DNA from: Scenedesmus sp. ARA3
Taxonomy: Eukaryota > Chlorophyta > Chlorophyceae > Sphaeropleales > Scenedesmaceae
NCBI GenBank assembly: GCA_004335835.1
Contig: RWJK01001013.1
Location: 16,314 to 80,313 of the forward strand
Reading direction: 5' to 3'
DNA length: 64,000 nucleotides
Shown piece after piece: positions 14,128 through 28,371 of this stretch. A program made the position numbers and the translations under genes. Each line of letters begins with the position of its first letter. Position 1 is the stretch's first letter. The notes under the pieces are model-generated. The model did no database searches. It was given only the letters and a program-made list of their open reading frames with translations, and was not told the origin of the DNA.

Positions 14128-17100
14128 ATGGGAGACGGAAAGGCTTGCTGCCCTGCAGGCAGCAAGCTGTGCTGCAGTGTGCCAAGCAGCGTTGATATCG
14201 CAGCTTCAGGCCTTAAGTGCCGCTTTGGGTCAGTCGATGTGCCGGCCATGCTTTGCGGCGACACTGTCTGCTGTGCACCGCCCCAGCTGGTGAGCCCCCG
14301 TCAGCCTGCCTTCACTGCCTGATGACGTGCACCGCCTTCCCCACGAACATCCATACACACATACATATCAACAATTGGTGAAAGTGTTTGCGAAGTGTGC
14401 TGCCCACCTGGCATGTTAGTAGCTGGGTTTTTTTCAAAAGCTGCCCTGATTCAGCTGGAGCAAGCACACCTGTTCCTGCACCTGATGGTTGCAGGCAGAT
14501 GCTGAGGACCTGTGCTACTCAGTGCTCGACGGCAACGACGCTTTGCTGTTTGCATATCCCAACTGCGAGGCCAGCACAGCAGCTGCAGGGCCGCAGCAGG
14601 AGTAAGTGCAGCCAACAGTTGTGACTCCGCTGGCCAGCAAGCAATGTAAAATGGCCACCGTGCCCGCTTTGTCGGCGCATAAAGCAGCATTTGCTTCAGC
14701 AGCTCTCCTATTACCTATAGCATGCCCTGTTCCGCTACGCATGCCAAGCCATACTCCAGCAGCTGCACCTGGTTGTACATCCCCTGTATCTGCCACATGC
14801 CCTCTTGTTACGTTGCTGTTGTTGTGACGCTGCTGCAGCGCCGGCAAGTGCTGTGCCCCTGCCAAATCAAAAGGGGACATGGTCAGCTTGCAGGACGGCT
14901 TGCAGGACACTGCTGCTGCGGCCAGCTCAGCTGCAGGCAGCACGCATGGCAAGACACCTGACACCCCAGACTTTGGCAGGCATGAGAACGAGTCCCGCAA
15001 AGAGTGAGCGTGCAGCTGCAGCTGCTGACTGTGACAAGGTCTTTGGCTGTCCGTGTTGCCTGTGTAGCAGGGTCTGGGGGTGAGGTGTGAAAGACACTTG
15101 GCTGCTACAGGCTGCAGTGTTGGGCACATTTTAGCTAGCTGCCCACGCAATGTTGAGGTGACAACATGCACCAGATGCTGTTGCAGCTGACGGCTAAGTA
15201 GCTTTGGAATGACCTGCGCTGATCACTTGTATTGCCGCAGCCACTGCTCCTGGCAGTGCTGTCACACTTCGTACTCTTAGCGTCACCCTTGCTGCTGCTG
15301 CCGCTGCTGCTGCTGCTGCTGCTGCAGGTACCTCAAGCGGGAGTACTCCGCGCTGAAGCCATTTGTCATCATCAGCCTCAGCTACCTGCTGTTCACCACA
15401 ACTGACGGCGCGGTGCGGTGAGCGATCCTGCCTGCCATAGTACAGCCTATCATAATACAGCCTATCATAGTACAGCCTACCATAGTACAGCCTAACATAG
15501 TACAGCCTATCATAGTACAGCCTACCATAGTACAGCCTGCCACAGTACAGCCTACCATAGTACAGCCTACCATGGTACAGCCTGCCATAGCAGTTGACAC
15601 ACGATTGGATGGCATGGCAGCCCAGGCGCATGCGCACAGCGGTGCTCAGCAGCCCGTGTAGAAGTTGTGGCATTGGTATGCAGCTGCAGCTGCAGCTGCA
15701 GACTCTCGTGTGGCATTCAGCCTGCGCCCGCTGCTGCCTTAGCAGCAGCAACAGCGGCAGCAGCAGCAGCAACAGCGGCAGCAGCAGCAGCAACAGCGGC
15801 AGCAGCAGCAGAAGCAAAGACACAATGCACATGCTGCAGTTGGTGACTCACCGCTGCAGCATGATCGTGCTGCTGCACACCTGTCACCTGGGCTTCACTG
15901 CTTTCTGCGTTCATGCTCACTGCCTGTAACATTACCTCACATAATGCTTGCCTGCCTGCTTTTCTGCTGTGCTGCAGCATGATCATGCTGCTGCACGCCT
16001 ACCACCTGGGCTTCACTCCTTTCTTCGTCCATACTCACTACTTGTAACATAACGTAACATAATGCTTGCCTGCCCGCTTTTCTGCTGCGCTGCAGCATGA
16101 TCGTGCTGCTGCACGCCTACCACCTGGGCTTCACCGCGTGGCAGACCGCAGTCATGTTCACGCTGTATGAGGTGGCGGGCGTGGTCACAAACCTGCTGGC
16201 TGGGCTCATGGGGGCGCGCTGGGGCATCAAGTCCACACTGCTTGGCTGGCCTGACATCATCATCACATTGCTACTTGATTCAATGCCCATCTTTAATTGG
16301 CTGGGTTGTGCTGGCCGGAACGCACGCTGTCGCTACTGTGCCTGGCCAGACGCGCAGCCGCATCTCCAAATGCCATGCTTCAGAAGCGTGTCAAGCCGGG
16401 CTCGCCCTGGACAGCAGCAGCAGCAGCAGCAGCGGCAGCAAGCGTATCTTTGACTGCACGTCATTGACAGCAGCAGCAACTCGGGGCTTGGTTAGAGTTC
16501 AGAGAGCATGCATGTCCTGTGATACTGCATAACCCCTGTGCCGCATGCTGGCCTGCGCTGGCTGTCTGTTCTTGTGAGGCCATGGGCTGCTGCGCAGAGC
16601 CGCGCGTTCAAGGCTTCATCACCCGCCTGCTCTTGCTGTGTGTTTGTGTCCCTGTGCTGCCGCGGGATGCACAGAGCCGCTTGTTCAAGGTGGTGTCTTT
16701 CATCACCGGGTTCAAGAACAGCATGAAGGGCGTTGGCTACTTCATTGGTGCTGCAGCGCTGACATTCAACTACTACTTTGCGCTGGGCATCCTGGTGCTG
16801 CTGGTGCTGGCAGCGATGCCTTGGGCCGTTGTGGGCCTCAGCAACCAGCTGGGCAGGTGCGCAGGCCGCTGCAAAAGTGATTTTGAATTCCATCCATTGG
16901 AGTCCGAAAGCATTGCTTTAGGTCAGGAATATTTTGGCTTTAGGTCAGGAATATTTTGGCAGAGTGCTTTCAGTTTGACTGTCTTCTGCTGTTATTGCTT
17001 CTGCGGCAGCACTCAGCACTGCATGCATGCACGTCGCAATACTACTTTGCGCTGGGCATCCTGCTGCTGCTGGTGCTGGCGGCGATGCCTTGGTCCGTGG

Positions 17101-17371
17101 TGGGCCTCAGCAACCAGCTGGGCAGGTGCGCAGGCCACTGCGGCAGGAAACAAACTGAAATGCAAAACTGGAAAAAAAAACCTGAAAAACAAAAAAACAC
17201 TGAAAAACATAACTTTGAATTGTGCAAATGAGTCTGTACATATTACTGCATGCATGTACAGGGTGTGCCATGGGCCGGCACGATGGTCGTAGGTTGCATG
17301 TTTGTATGTGGCTGTGTGTGAGGATGCCACTGCTGCTGCTGCATCTTGTCCAGTGCATGCAACTGCTGCCG

Positions 17372-17410
<39 letters not shown>

Positions 17411-19318
17411 GGCCTCGTTCCAGGGCGCGCAAGGAGAACATCAAGCTCTCCGTGCTCTTCAAGCAAGCCTACAACGTCAACGTGCTCAGCGTGGCGCGCT
17501 TCTTCCTGTTTGGCAGCAGGGACATGTGGTTTGAGGTGCCGCTGCCCTTCTTCCTGCGCGACGCTGTGCACGGCTTTGGATGGGAGCGCGTAGCGGTGGG
17601 CGCCGTGCTCGCGGTGAGGGCCTGGCAGATTGAGGTTCCCTATAATTGATTTTGCCCTCCATGCGCAGGACAGAGTGATGGGCGGTGGGGCGGGCTGCAA
17701 CGAGCACTGAATGCAGTAGATGGGGCTTGATGGTCAACCCTTGTAATCAGGGCTGCTGAAGGTGCTGACGGACTTGCGGCCGGCTGGCAGATAGGTGTGT
17801 TGTCGTGTGTTGCGATGTGGTCATCAGCATTAACTCACCCATTGAGCCATAGCAACAACGCCGTGGGCCCTTGTTGTGATGTGCTGTCGTGAACTGCCTG
17901 CCTCGTGTTGTGTGCATGCTGCTGTCGCTTGCTGCTGCTGCAAACCGCCAGGGCTTAATCATCCTGTACGGCCAGGTTGTAATGCGCTGACGTGAACTGT
18001 CTGCTTTGTGTGCACACTGCTGCCACTTGCTGCTGCTGCTGCAATCCTCCAGGGCTTCATCATCATGTACGGCCAGGTGCAGAGCTGGACGCCGCAGCTG
18101 GTGCTGCAGCCGCTCAAACAAAGCCCCGCCAACAAGTAAGTCGGCAGGGTGCTTTGAATTGTGGCAGCCAGCCATATCTGACTGCGCACAGTCAAGAGTA
18201 CAGTTTGAGCCCGCACAGCCACTCTTGACTGTGCATGCCATAATGCAGCAGCATGACAGTGGCCTCAAAATGCACGCTACCCCCCTGCAAGTGGGTGCCT
18301 GCTCAGATCCAACACGTCTCGCTCTGTTCTATCTGTTGTTGCGGCGCTGCACTGGGCACCACAACGCTGCCACCATTTTCTGCATGGATTTCACCCGCCA
18401 CCAATCATTGCCATGATTGCGCGATGCCAGGTCTGTCATCATTCTCCACCAACATCCTCCTGCAACGTAAATGCGCATGTGATTGTTGCACTGCTGCAGG
18501 TATGTCGAGCTGCTGTGGAATGGCCTGCTGTGTGTTGCGCCTGCTTTCCTGGCCGTGATGTTTCTGTGCACGCCCATCTTTGTGGAGCGGCAGCTGCAGG
18601 CCATGGCGGGCGTGCTGCTGCCGGGCCTGCTGCTGTATTGCGTGCTGTTCGCGGTGAACTCCAGCGTTCACAGCTTCCTCATTGTCAAGTGAGTTTTAGA
18701 ATGTTGCCATGTAGACAGCAAACACCATGCAGCAACCTGCTTTGCTGCACCTGACGTGCATAAGATGGTGCTTGCCATCGTGTCTTTGGCAGCTGCAAGC
18801 AGGCTGCACTAGGTGACTCTGGCTGTTAGAGCTGCGGCTGCCGAAGCCGCTGCTTTGGCTGCCCAACATAACATAACAGCAATCTTTACTCCGAACTTTG
18901 CGGGGCAAGCCTCCCAGTGTGTCGAGTGCGCGCCGCGGGCTTGCCACCCCCCGCTGCAGCAGCAGCAATCTGTTGTGGCAGCGACCCGCACCACATTACC
19001 TCCACGAAAGGAACTGCAAGCAACGGCATCTGACCTCGCTCCTCCGCCTGTGGTGCTGTCGCTTGCAGGTATGCTGATGGCAACAAGGTGGCAATGAACG
19101 TCGGGTTCTACTACATGGCAAATGCCATGGGCCGGCTGACTGGCACGCTTGTTTCAGGGGCGCTGTACACGTTTGGCGGCAGCAGCGTGGTGTATGGCCT
19201 GGGCTGGTGCTTTGTGGCGTCTGTGGGCTTTGCGGCTGCCTCCACAGCAGTCACGGTGCTGCTGCGGGACGACAGCGGCGGCCTGCGCTGCGGCAGCAAG
19301 CTGACGCTCGTGCAGTAG
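14128..19318 (+). CDS. arsJ: ArsJ-like MFS permease with a Cys-rich N-terminal extension
   Basis: Predicted to export 1-arseno-3-phosphoglycerate made by the neighbouring GAPDH; the product then hydrolyses to arsenate. Exons: 14128-14289, 14495-14601, 14839-15003, 15328-15417, 16096 to about 16245, 16675-16856, 17424-17613, 18053-18135, 18500-18688, 19069-19318. Exons 4-10 match ArsJ blocks: SYLLFTTTDGAVRMIVLLH, TLYEVAGVVTNLLAGLMG, SFITGFKNSMKGVGYFIG, LSVARFFLFGSRDMWFEV, MYGQVQSW, LFAVNSSVHSFLIVK, VAMNVGFYYMANAMGRLTGT. Exons 1-3 add about 145 residues with Cys-Cys pairs (ACCPAG, KLCCSV, VCCAPP, KCCAPA) and join in phase to exon 4. Odd: exon 5 has no clear donor after GIKSTLL, and the 40-65 residues expected before SRLFKVV (normally a loop with a KMSAKS-like motif) were not found in 16245-16674. 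So the gene model is incomplete, or the gene is damaged or misassembled there. Exons 5, 6 and 8 have partial copies. Confidence 0.82.
15436..15585. repeat. 15-bp minisatellite in an arsJ intron
   Basis: Ten tandem units of CATAGTACAGCCTAC with one or two substitutions each fill the start of the intron after exon 4 (donor at 15418). Confidence 0.95.
15740..15812. repeat. 21-bp CAGCAGCAACAGCGG repeat
   Basis: About three and a half units of (AGC)nAACAGCGGC in the arsJ intron, a compound CAG-type microsatellite. Confidence 0.8.
15859..16095 (+). repeat. Two extra copies of the arsJ exon 5 acceptor end
   Basis: CTGCAGCATGATCGTGCTGC plus the next about 45 coding bases occurs at 15859, 15975 and 16091, with repeated intron between (period about 117 bases). 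The third copy is the real exon because only it continues into the AWQTAVMF coding sequence. Confidence 0.92.
16590..17126 (+). repeat. Copies of both ends of arsJ exon 6
   Basis: A short acceptor-end copy (about 16597-16624, CGCAGAGCCGC..GTTCAAGG) precedes the real exon (16675-16856). An 87-base donor-end copy (17040-17126, YYFALGILLLLVLAAMPW...) with an intact CAG|GTGCGCAGGCC junction follows it. Confidence 0.85.
17945..17977 (+). repeat. Copy of the arsJ exon 8 acceptor end
   Basis: CCGCCAGGGCTTAATCATCC continuing to TACGGCCAG, with its upstream CTG tract, resembles 18047-18079, the acceptor and start of exon 8 (GFIIMYGQ). It is followed by similar GCGCTGACGTGAACTGTCTGC-type intron text. 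Confidence 0.7.
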
Positions 19319-19357
19319 ATGTTGGGTTGGTTTTGTGCAGTAGTTGTTGGGTTGGTT
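19311..19357 (+). repeat. Duplication across the arsJ stop codon
   Basis: The stop codon and adjacent 3' UTR (GTGCAGTAG..TTGGGTTGGTT) are tandemly repeated once, at 19311-19332 and 19336-19357. Confidence 0.85.
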
Positions 19358-20166
19358 TCAACCTGTGGTTGGGCGAATGAGCCCTGTCAGTCTGGCTTGA
19401 GCATGGGCCGTGTTGCCGTTGTGCAAACACACACATTGTGTGACAGCATCACGCTGGCAGCTGTCCAGTGACAGCTGCGTGCAAGCCACGCCTGCTTGCA
19501 GGCGTGGTTGCTGCTTGAATCGTGGAGGTTTGGACATGCAAGGCACCGTGTCAGTTGTGGTTTTACCATGCCTACAACTGTCATTTTGCACCCTTGCTGG
19601 CGGTGGCATACCAGTGGATTACGGTACTCCTCTGCGGCACAGGCTGTTGCTCTTTTTCACGTGGCTGTGTGGCAAATTTTGCTGCTAGTGTGTTACAACT
19701 GCTGCATACCACACGTATGGCGGTGCACAATGCAGCAATGGCTGTGGGGTTGGCTGCCAGAGCCAGTTCAATTTGTAACATGTTACTTCAGTGATGTCAC
19801 CATGCGGTTCAGCTCGTATGGGTCACGAACAAGGCAAGGACCAGGCAGGTTGAAGGCAGATGAGCGATCGGGGAACTGGTGTGCCTGATTTCGACAAGCA
19901 GGGAAGGAGGCGACAGCAGCATCACAGTCAAAGCCACAAGTTGCTTTCACAGCCAAAGCCTGCCAACCCACCAGGAGCTTCAGAGTTGGCTGTCACCTCT
20001 GCAAAACATAAAGAAAACAAAAACTAAGCATGCAAGCTCTTCAAAGTAGGGCAGCAGCTGGGCGACCGCTCTGCCAGCATCGGTGTGCAGTTTGGACGAG
20101 AAGGTCGAGGCTACAGCCAGTCTGCCAGGTACCTGAGCTCTCAGGCAGCAGTCGTCAACGTTCTAA
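19319..20166. other. arsJ 3' flank and promoter of the propeller gene
   Basis: No coding segment is recognised. A TGTAA motif at 19774-19778 could be the arsJ polyadenylation signal (about 455 bases past the stop). Confidence 0.4.
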
Positions 20167-22990
20167 ATGGCTGTTTCCGCGCAATGGGATTTGCAGGAAG
20201 CACGTATGAGCGCTGTCGCGTGGTCAATGCTGCTCATTGCAGTCAGTCAGTGTATGTGTGATGCTCTGCAGATCTCGAGCACTACGGAGGTTGCCGTGCA
20301 TACTGAGGGCCTAGTGTTCTCCAGAGGCAGCTCGGGAGCATGGGACTCAGCAGCTGTGGGCAATCCAGTGGTGGGTCTGGCCGCTGTGCAGCTGCCACTG
20401 CTCCTTGGCGCACGTAGTAGCAGTAGCTGTTGCTGCCGCTGCCTTGGCTGCCACAGACAAGATGTAGGCTGACACCCTCCTGTACAACCTCACCCATGGC
20501 AGCCAACAGTCTCGGCTTTGAATGTAATCAAGCCAGTATAGTTGCGCTGTGCGGGTTGTGCGTGCACCCACACAACAGCCAGCATGGCAGAGCAGCAGAC
20601 GGCCATCTGTCCATTATCGAAACGTTTTTGCACAAGGAAAACATCAGTCAAAGCTCTGTCATGCGTCCTGCAAGTGCAGGTGCGCTGCTACATGGGCGAC
20701 AATGAGCAGCGCTGGTACATGTGGTACTCTGGCAGCAGCGCGCCCCTGGCAGGCCTGGCAGGCGTGGCACCAGCAGCAGGCAGCATTGGTGAGCCGCCAT
20801 GCACAGCTGTCAGCAGTAGTAACATGTGGTCGTAATTGTTTTTATACTTTGTGTGACCAGCAGCTGCAGTGCCACATGCACAGTGCCAAGCTGCGCCTTA
20901 AAAGGTTTCAGCATACGTGCCAAACTGCAGCTGGCCGCCATTGCTTCACAGCAGCACAGCAGGCAGCTGGTACAGCTGCTGTTGTTGACAGAAGATCGCC
21001 CGCTGCATGCAAGCCTGTAAGCAAAGCGGTCGTGTTGTGTTGTGCTGCCGCAGGCGTTGCCGTGTCGCATGACGGCATCGATTGGCTGCGGGGTGATGGG
21101 CTTGTTGAGGGCCACAGGGGATCAGCCAAAGATGGAGACGTGGGTGTGGTGCTGGGGCCCAACAGTGACAGCTGGTGGGCGCTGGACACATGCCACCTCG
21201 CTGTGTCTGACGTGCAGGTGCGCAGCAGGCAGCACATGATGTGTAAATCGCAGGCGGTGAATGTGCTACAGCAGCTGCTTGATGTGTGTGATGCAGTTGC
21301 GTAGCGTGTTGTTTTGCGTGTGTTGCCGTGCTTTGGGGTTGTAGCAGTCGGCAACTATCGTGCGCAAATGCAGGGGATGTGGGGATGGTGCTGGGGCGCA
21401 ACAGCTGGTGGGCGCTGGACACGTGCCACCTGGCTGTGTCTGACGTGCAGGTGCGCAGCAGTGGGATGCTTGGTGAGATCAGTGCAACTGCAGAATGTGT
21501 GTAGAGCAGCAGCTCAACGTGTAGTGTGTGTTTGCCCTGGTATGGTTTGATATCCATCGACTCATCACTGCCAGCCGTACTAGCTCTGACAGCAATGTCT
21601 TCCACGTGCCAGGGCAAGCCTCTGCACCCCTGCCTGCACTTATTCCATCTGCTGCATTGCATACGCTGCGTGTGCGCCTGCAGGTGCTGTCCAACAGCAG
21701 CGTCAGCAGCGGCGCGGGTGTGTCCTGGCTGTTTTTCTTTCTAGAATGCAATGCATGCTGTGTGTCTGCCGCCAGATGCTTATTAACTCCCCACTTCACA
21801 CCACGTCAAGAATTGCACGACACTCATTGTTGCAACATGCGCTTGACACAGGTGCTGTCCAACAGCAGTGTCAGCAGCGGCGTGGGTGTGTACTGGATGT
21901 TCTACAGCGGCGGTGATTTCGAGCCGGTGCCTGCACCCCCTGGCCTGCCTGGCGCTGCTGCTGGTGACGCAGTGGAAGGGCTGCGCATGCGGCCTGGACT
22001 CGCAATGAGCCAGGTGGGTTGATGGCGCTGCTTTGGCGGCACTGCTTCAAGCAAAGTTTGCAACAGTAAAACATGGAACATGCATGGAACATGTGTTTTT
22101 TTAAGCAGTGGCGGTGATTTCGAGCCGGTGCCTGCGCCCCCAGGCCTGCCTGGTGCTGCTGCTGGTGACGCAGTGGAAGGGCTGCGCATGCGGCCGGGGC
22201 TGGCAATGAGCCAGGTGGGTGGATGGCGCTGCTTTGCTGCTCTGCAACATACGTGCAACATACGACATGAAACACGTGTGTCTTATGATATGTTGTGGCG
22301 CCAAGAACGTGTGTGTTCCGCATGTTGCTTTCTGGCCATTGAACAAAGACGGCACTGAAAACATACAGTAGGTTACTGAGGGATTGCAACAGGCAGAGGG
22401 GACATGGCTGATTCAGCTGCTGCTTCATGCGCTGCAGGACGGCCGCAACTGGGCGCGCATTGAGGCTGATCACCACACCTGGGCGCTTTTTGATGTCGGG
22501 GAGGCTGGCCAGTGGGATGCAGCATACATCGGACACCCACAGGTACAGAGCATGATGAGGATTTAAGCGACATGCGCTGGGCACTTTCGGCAGGTTCTGT
22601 GCTTGCGATCGACTTCATAGTGCTTGTTCCATGATACTACTGCCTATCGCAACCTGCACATCAATCCAGCGTTCAACCTGCACTATCTTGCTGCCTTGTT
22701 TGATTTGTCAGTTGGTGTCCACTCTTGACTTTGCCCTCCCAACCTCCTGCTATCTTATCAAACATTTTCCTGTCTCCCCTCCCTCCTGCAGGTGCTAGCA
22801 GCAGGCCCGCGCGACATGCGCATGTACTACCACTCCTTCGATGCAGCAGCAGGCAAGTTCAAGGTGGGGCTGGCCACCTCAAAGGATGGCTTCCAGTGGA
22901 GCAAGGCCGGGCCCGTATTTGAGGGAGGCGCGGCAGCGGGCGACTTTGACGCGGCTGGCGCAGCAGCATGCCAAGTGGTGGGTCAACAGG

Positions 22991-23026
<36 letters not shown>

Positions 23027-23793
23027 GGGATGTGATGTACTGTTGCGTGGAAAGAACGGCCACTCCTGACTGTAACATAGCGTGGCGCGTATGCATGGAT
23101 GCATGCTGTTGTCATGTGCTAAGGAAGCATCTGCCGAGCAATCTGCTGCTGCTGCTGTTGCTGTTGCTGTTGCTAGGGGCTGTCTGGTGCCGTGTAAATC
23201 CACAAGCTGCTGATGCTGCTGCCGCCAAGCATGCTGCTGCTGCTGCCGCCAAGCATGCTGCTGCTGCTGCCGCCAAGCATGCTGCTGCTGCTGCTGCTGC
23301 CGCGAAGCATGCTGCCGAGCAACTTGCTGCTGCTGCTGCCGCCAGGGGCCGTCTGGTGTTGCGTGGAAATCACAAGCTGCTGCTGCTGCTGCTGCTGCTG
23401 CCGCTGCTGCAGGTGCGCGACCCAGACAGCCGCCAGTTCCTCATGTTCTACGAGGCAGTGGCAGCAGACGGCTCCCGCAGCATCGGCCTAGCCACGTCAG
23501 CAGACGGCCGCAGCAACTGGAAGCGCTGCTCACAGCCAATCCTGCAGCCCAATGATGCTGCAGATGCCTGGGATGCTGGAGGTGTGGGTGCACCTTGCGC
23601 TGTTGCGATGTCTGAAGGCAAGTGGCGGCTGTACTATGCGGGCCGGCAGCAGCAGCAGGGGCCCTGGGAGGGGATAGGTGTTGCGCTTGGGGGCCCTGGC
23701 GAAGGTGGTGGTGTGCTAAGCTTCAAGCGGCGCACGGGCAAGAAGCAGCAGCAAGGCGAGCAGCAGCAGCAGACGCTAGGCGAGCTGCAATGA
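20167..23793 (+). CDS. Five-bladed beta-propeller protein, GH43/GH32-like
   Basis: Belongs to the glycosyl hydrolase clan F/J-like propeller superfamily; the substrate is unknown. Exons: 20167-20370, 20680-20788, 21054-21217, 21852-22013, 22438-22542, 22792-22977, 23413-23793; phases join to 436 aa. The blades show as repeated W/Y-rich strands: VFSRGSSGAWDSAAVGNPV, QRWYMWYSGSSA, GVAVSHDGIDWLRG, VYWMFYSGGDFEPV, DMRMYYHSFDAA, VGLATSKDGFQWSKAGPVF, FLMFYEAVAADGSRSIGLA, WRLYYAGR. The start could be 20167 or the in-frame ATG at 20206. From 20206 the N-terminus (AVAWSMLLIAV) looks like a signal peptide, and a secreted or plastid location is possible. It ends in a Gln-rich tail from CAG repeats. Exons 3 and 4 have partial copies. 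It is unrelated by sequence to the neighbouring arsenate genes. Confidence 0.82.
21375..22214 (+). repeat. Partial copies of propeller-gene exons 3 and 4
   Basis: 21375-21450 copies the donor end of exon 3 (WWALDTCHLAVSDVQ|gtgcgc). 21684-21731 copies the acceptor end of exon 4 (VLSNSSVSSG) before the real exon at 21852-22013. 22104-22214 copies the donor end of exon 4 (GGDFEPVPAPPGLPG...|gtgggt). Confidence 0.9.
23213..23345. repeat. 21-bp GCTGCTGCTGCCGCCAAGCAT repeat
   Basis: Four to five units of (CTG)nCCGCCAAGCATG in the last intron of the propeller gene. A larger duplication (GGGGC(T/C)GTCTGGTG near 23174 and 23344) flanks it. Confidence 0.85.
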
Positions 23794-23948
23794 GGCGCGT
23801 AGTCGTAGGCTGTTGAGCAAACTCCACACCATAGTAGTGTATGTGCCGCATGGCTGGTGTTGATCACAGCAACCGGAGGCATTGTGTGACGGTTCCATCG
23901 TCAACACTGATGCCTGGGCAGGGTGCGCAGTTCAACAGTCTGTGACGA

Positions 23949-23953
23949 TGTAA
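23949..23953 (+). terminator. Putative TGTAA polyadenylation signal
   Basis: TGTAA 156 bases after the propeller-gene stop; TGTAA is the usual signal in green algae. Confidence 0.4.
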
Positions 23954-24732
23954 CATCCTGTTCATGACCGTCATGGAGTTCCAAATCATGGCCTTTTCCA
24001 GGTTGCCCCCACTCCTGCCGATACCATACTGATGTCAGCCCCGTTGCTGCACAGCAGGCAAAAATGTGCAAGGCATGCTCCTGCATCAGGCGGCCTCACA
24101 TGCCTGTTTCACCACCTGGCAGCTGTGACAGCAGGCCGACGGCATGTAGATCATCATCAATCTGTTACACATCAAGCCATGATGGTTTGATGCTATGATG
24201 GCAAGGCACAATGCATTAATGGCGCCCATCTACAAACCATGCTATGCTGTGCAACAGCACGTCCACTGCATGCGTCATGCACAGTAAGCAAAGACTGGCA
24301 GCACGAGCCTTGCTCAGCCTGATCATGAATTCTTCGTACTCACTGTGTACATGCACACACACAACTGCCTAGGCACACTAATGATCGCTGCACTCAACCA
24401 CTGTACGACCTTATGGAAGCGACATTGCGAACGTCATGCAGGCGTGAACAGTTCTAGTGACTCACTAGTGACTGCTTGCTCAGTGACTCAGCTGCTTCAG
24501 CCACAGCCATTACTTCTTCTTGTCACAGCCATTACTGGCTCCCTGCAGGCTGCCTGGGCTTGCCACTGCCACCAGTAACCTACTGCAGCATGCCTGTCAG
24601 ACCGCTGCACTGCATGTGCCGCATCTATACTACCCCGCTGCCAGGCAACCAGCAGCCAGCTGCCATACAATGTCCAAGACACTGAAGCGCTCAACCAGCT
24701 CAACGGTTGCATGTCCGGTTACTACTGGATGC

Positions 24733-24763
<31 letters not shown>

Positions 24764-24787
24764 TTCTTGCTGCTGCTGCTGCATTTT

Positions 24788-24850
24788 GTACCTCAGCAGC
24801 CTGGTGGCCAAGTTAGCTGCCGGCCGCCCATGTCTGGTTGCTGCAGGATG
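24788..24850 (-). repeat. Copy of the HIT terminal coding end and stop
   Basis: The C-terminal coding bases and stop of the HIT gene (24965-24918, [12 protein letters not shown] then TGA) recur here, again next to a CTG tract. Both copies end in a stop. This one has lost the HxHxH part. Confidence 0.85.
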
Positions 24851-24871
24851 CGCCCCTGCTGCTGCCATCCA

Positions 24872-24909
<38 letters not shown>

Positions 24910-24917
24910 CATGTATC

Positions 24918-27492
<2,575 letters not shown>

Positions 27493-28371
27493 GAGGTAGT
27501 GCCTGCTGGCAACAGTGGGCAATCGCCTGATGCGAGAGTGTGTCAGCAGACGTGTAGTTGTCGGGAATACAGCTTGGGCAGGCAGCCAGTAATGGCAGTG
27601 CGCACAGCAAGCAATATGCAGAACCCTGGTAGGGCTCTGCAACTGTCAACAACTTGCCTAATTTGTTGTACGCTTGTAGTCGCTCCCATCAGCCCACACC
27701 AGCTATAAAGAGTTGTAAAGAATTGACTGATGGGCACTAGCGTGAAGCAGGCCAGCAAAGTCCCAGTCTTAAGACAGCTTGAGGGCTCAGTGGTTGACCA
27801 GCTCAGCAGGCTGGCCCACACATACAGCTGCGGAATACTGGAACTGCTCAAACCATGCACTAGTTCAAGTGCAAATCTATACTACCAATGTGCGTTCTTG
27901 CACTCGCAGTGCAGTCAGCATGCAGGTACCAGGCATGCAACCAGGCGTGCAGTTTGGTAGCAGCACCAATGATGATCATACAAAACGCCCGCAGCTGCAT
28001 CATGCAAACGGAACGTCAGATGTCAAGTGTAATATGATTGATGCCATGCTACCAGGTAACAGTGCTGTGGGTGAGGTATTCGCCTTCCCAGACCTGCAGC
28101 GTACTGCCTCCAATTACGACCTCCGGTGTGCGTATGGTATTCCTGCAGGTGAAGATTTTAAGCCGTTAAAAACTTTCAAGTGTGTCTTCGGCCAAGGCGG
28201 GCGCGAATCAGAGGTACGCGACACACATGGCTCGCTGCACCCTGAACCCTTGACCACAGAGATCAAGACCGAGCTGGCTGTTCTAGGACTTGTCAGCGGC
28301 CCCAGGACGCTGTGTCGCGCTGCTAGCTTTACAGGGTAGCCGTTCGCCACCAAAACACCACATCAGAAGCC
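27493..28371. promoter_or_regulatory. Divergent HIT-LHC intergenic region
   Basis: 880 bases between two start codons, so promoters for both genes are expected. The right half (27956-28330) is less CTG-rich than surrounding introns and contains a frame open to 28339. That frame has no recognisable domain and runs into the LHC 5' UTR, so it is not annotated as a gene. Confidence 0.45.

Larger units (their letters stand above)
23794..24917. other. Convergent 3' region between the propeller gene and HIT gene
   Basis: Holds the two 3' UTRs. No further gene is supported. The repeat near 24788-24850 is listed separately. Confidence 0.4.

Noticed and set aside
15975..16040. Second arsJ exon 5 copy as the true exon
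   Set aside because: Its frame leaves the ArsJ sequence after LGFT and has no matching donor; only the 16096 copy continues correctly.
27779..28339. 186-codon frame before the LHC gene
   Set aside because: No family resemblance, and it ends 33 bases before the LHC start; more likely promoter and 5' UTR.
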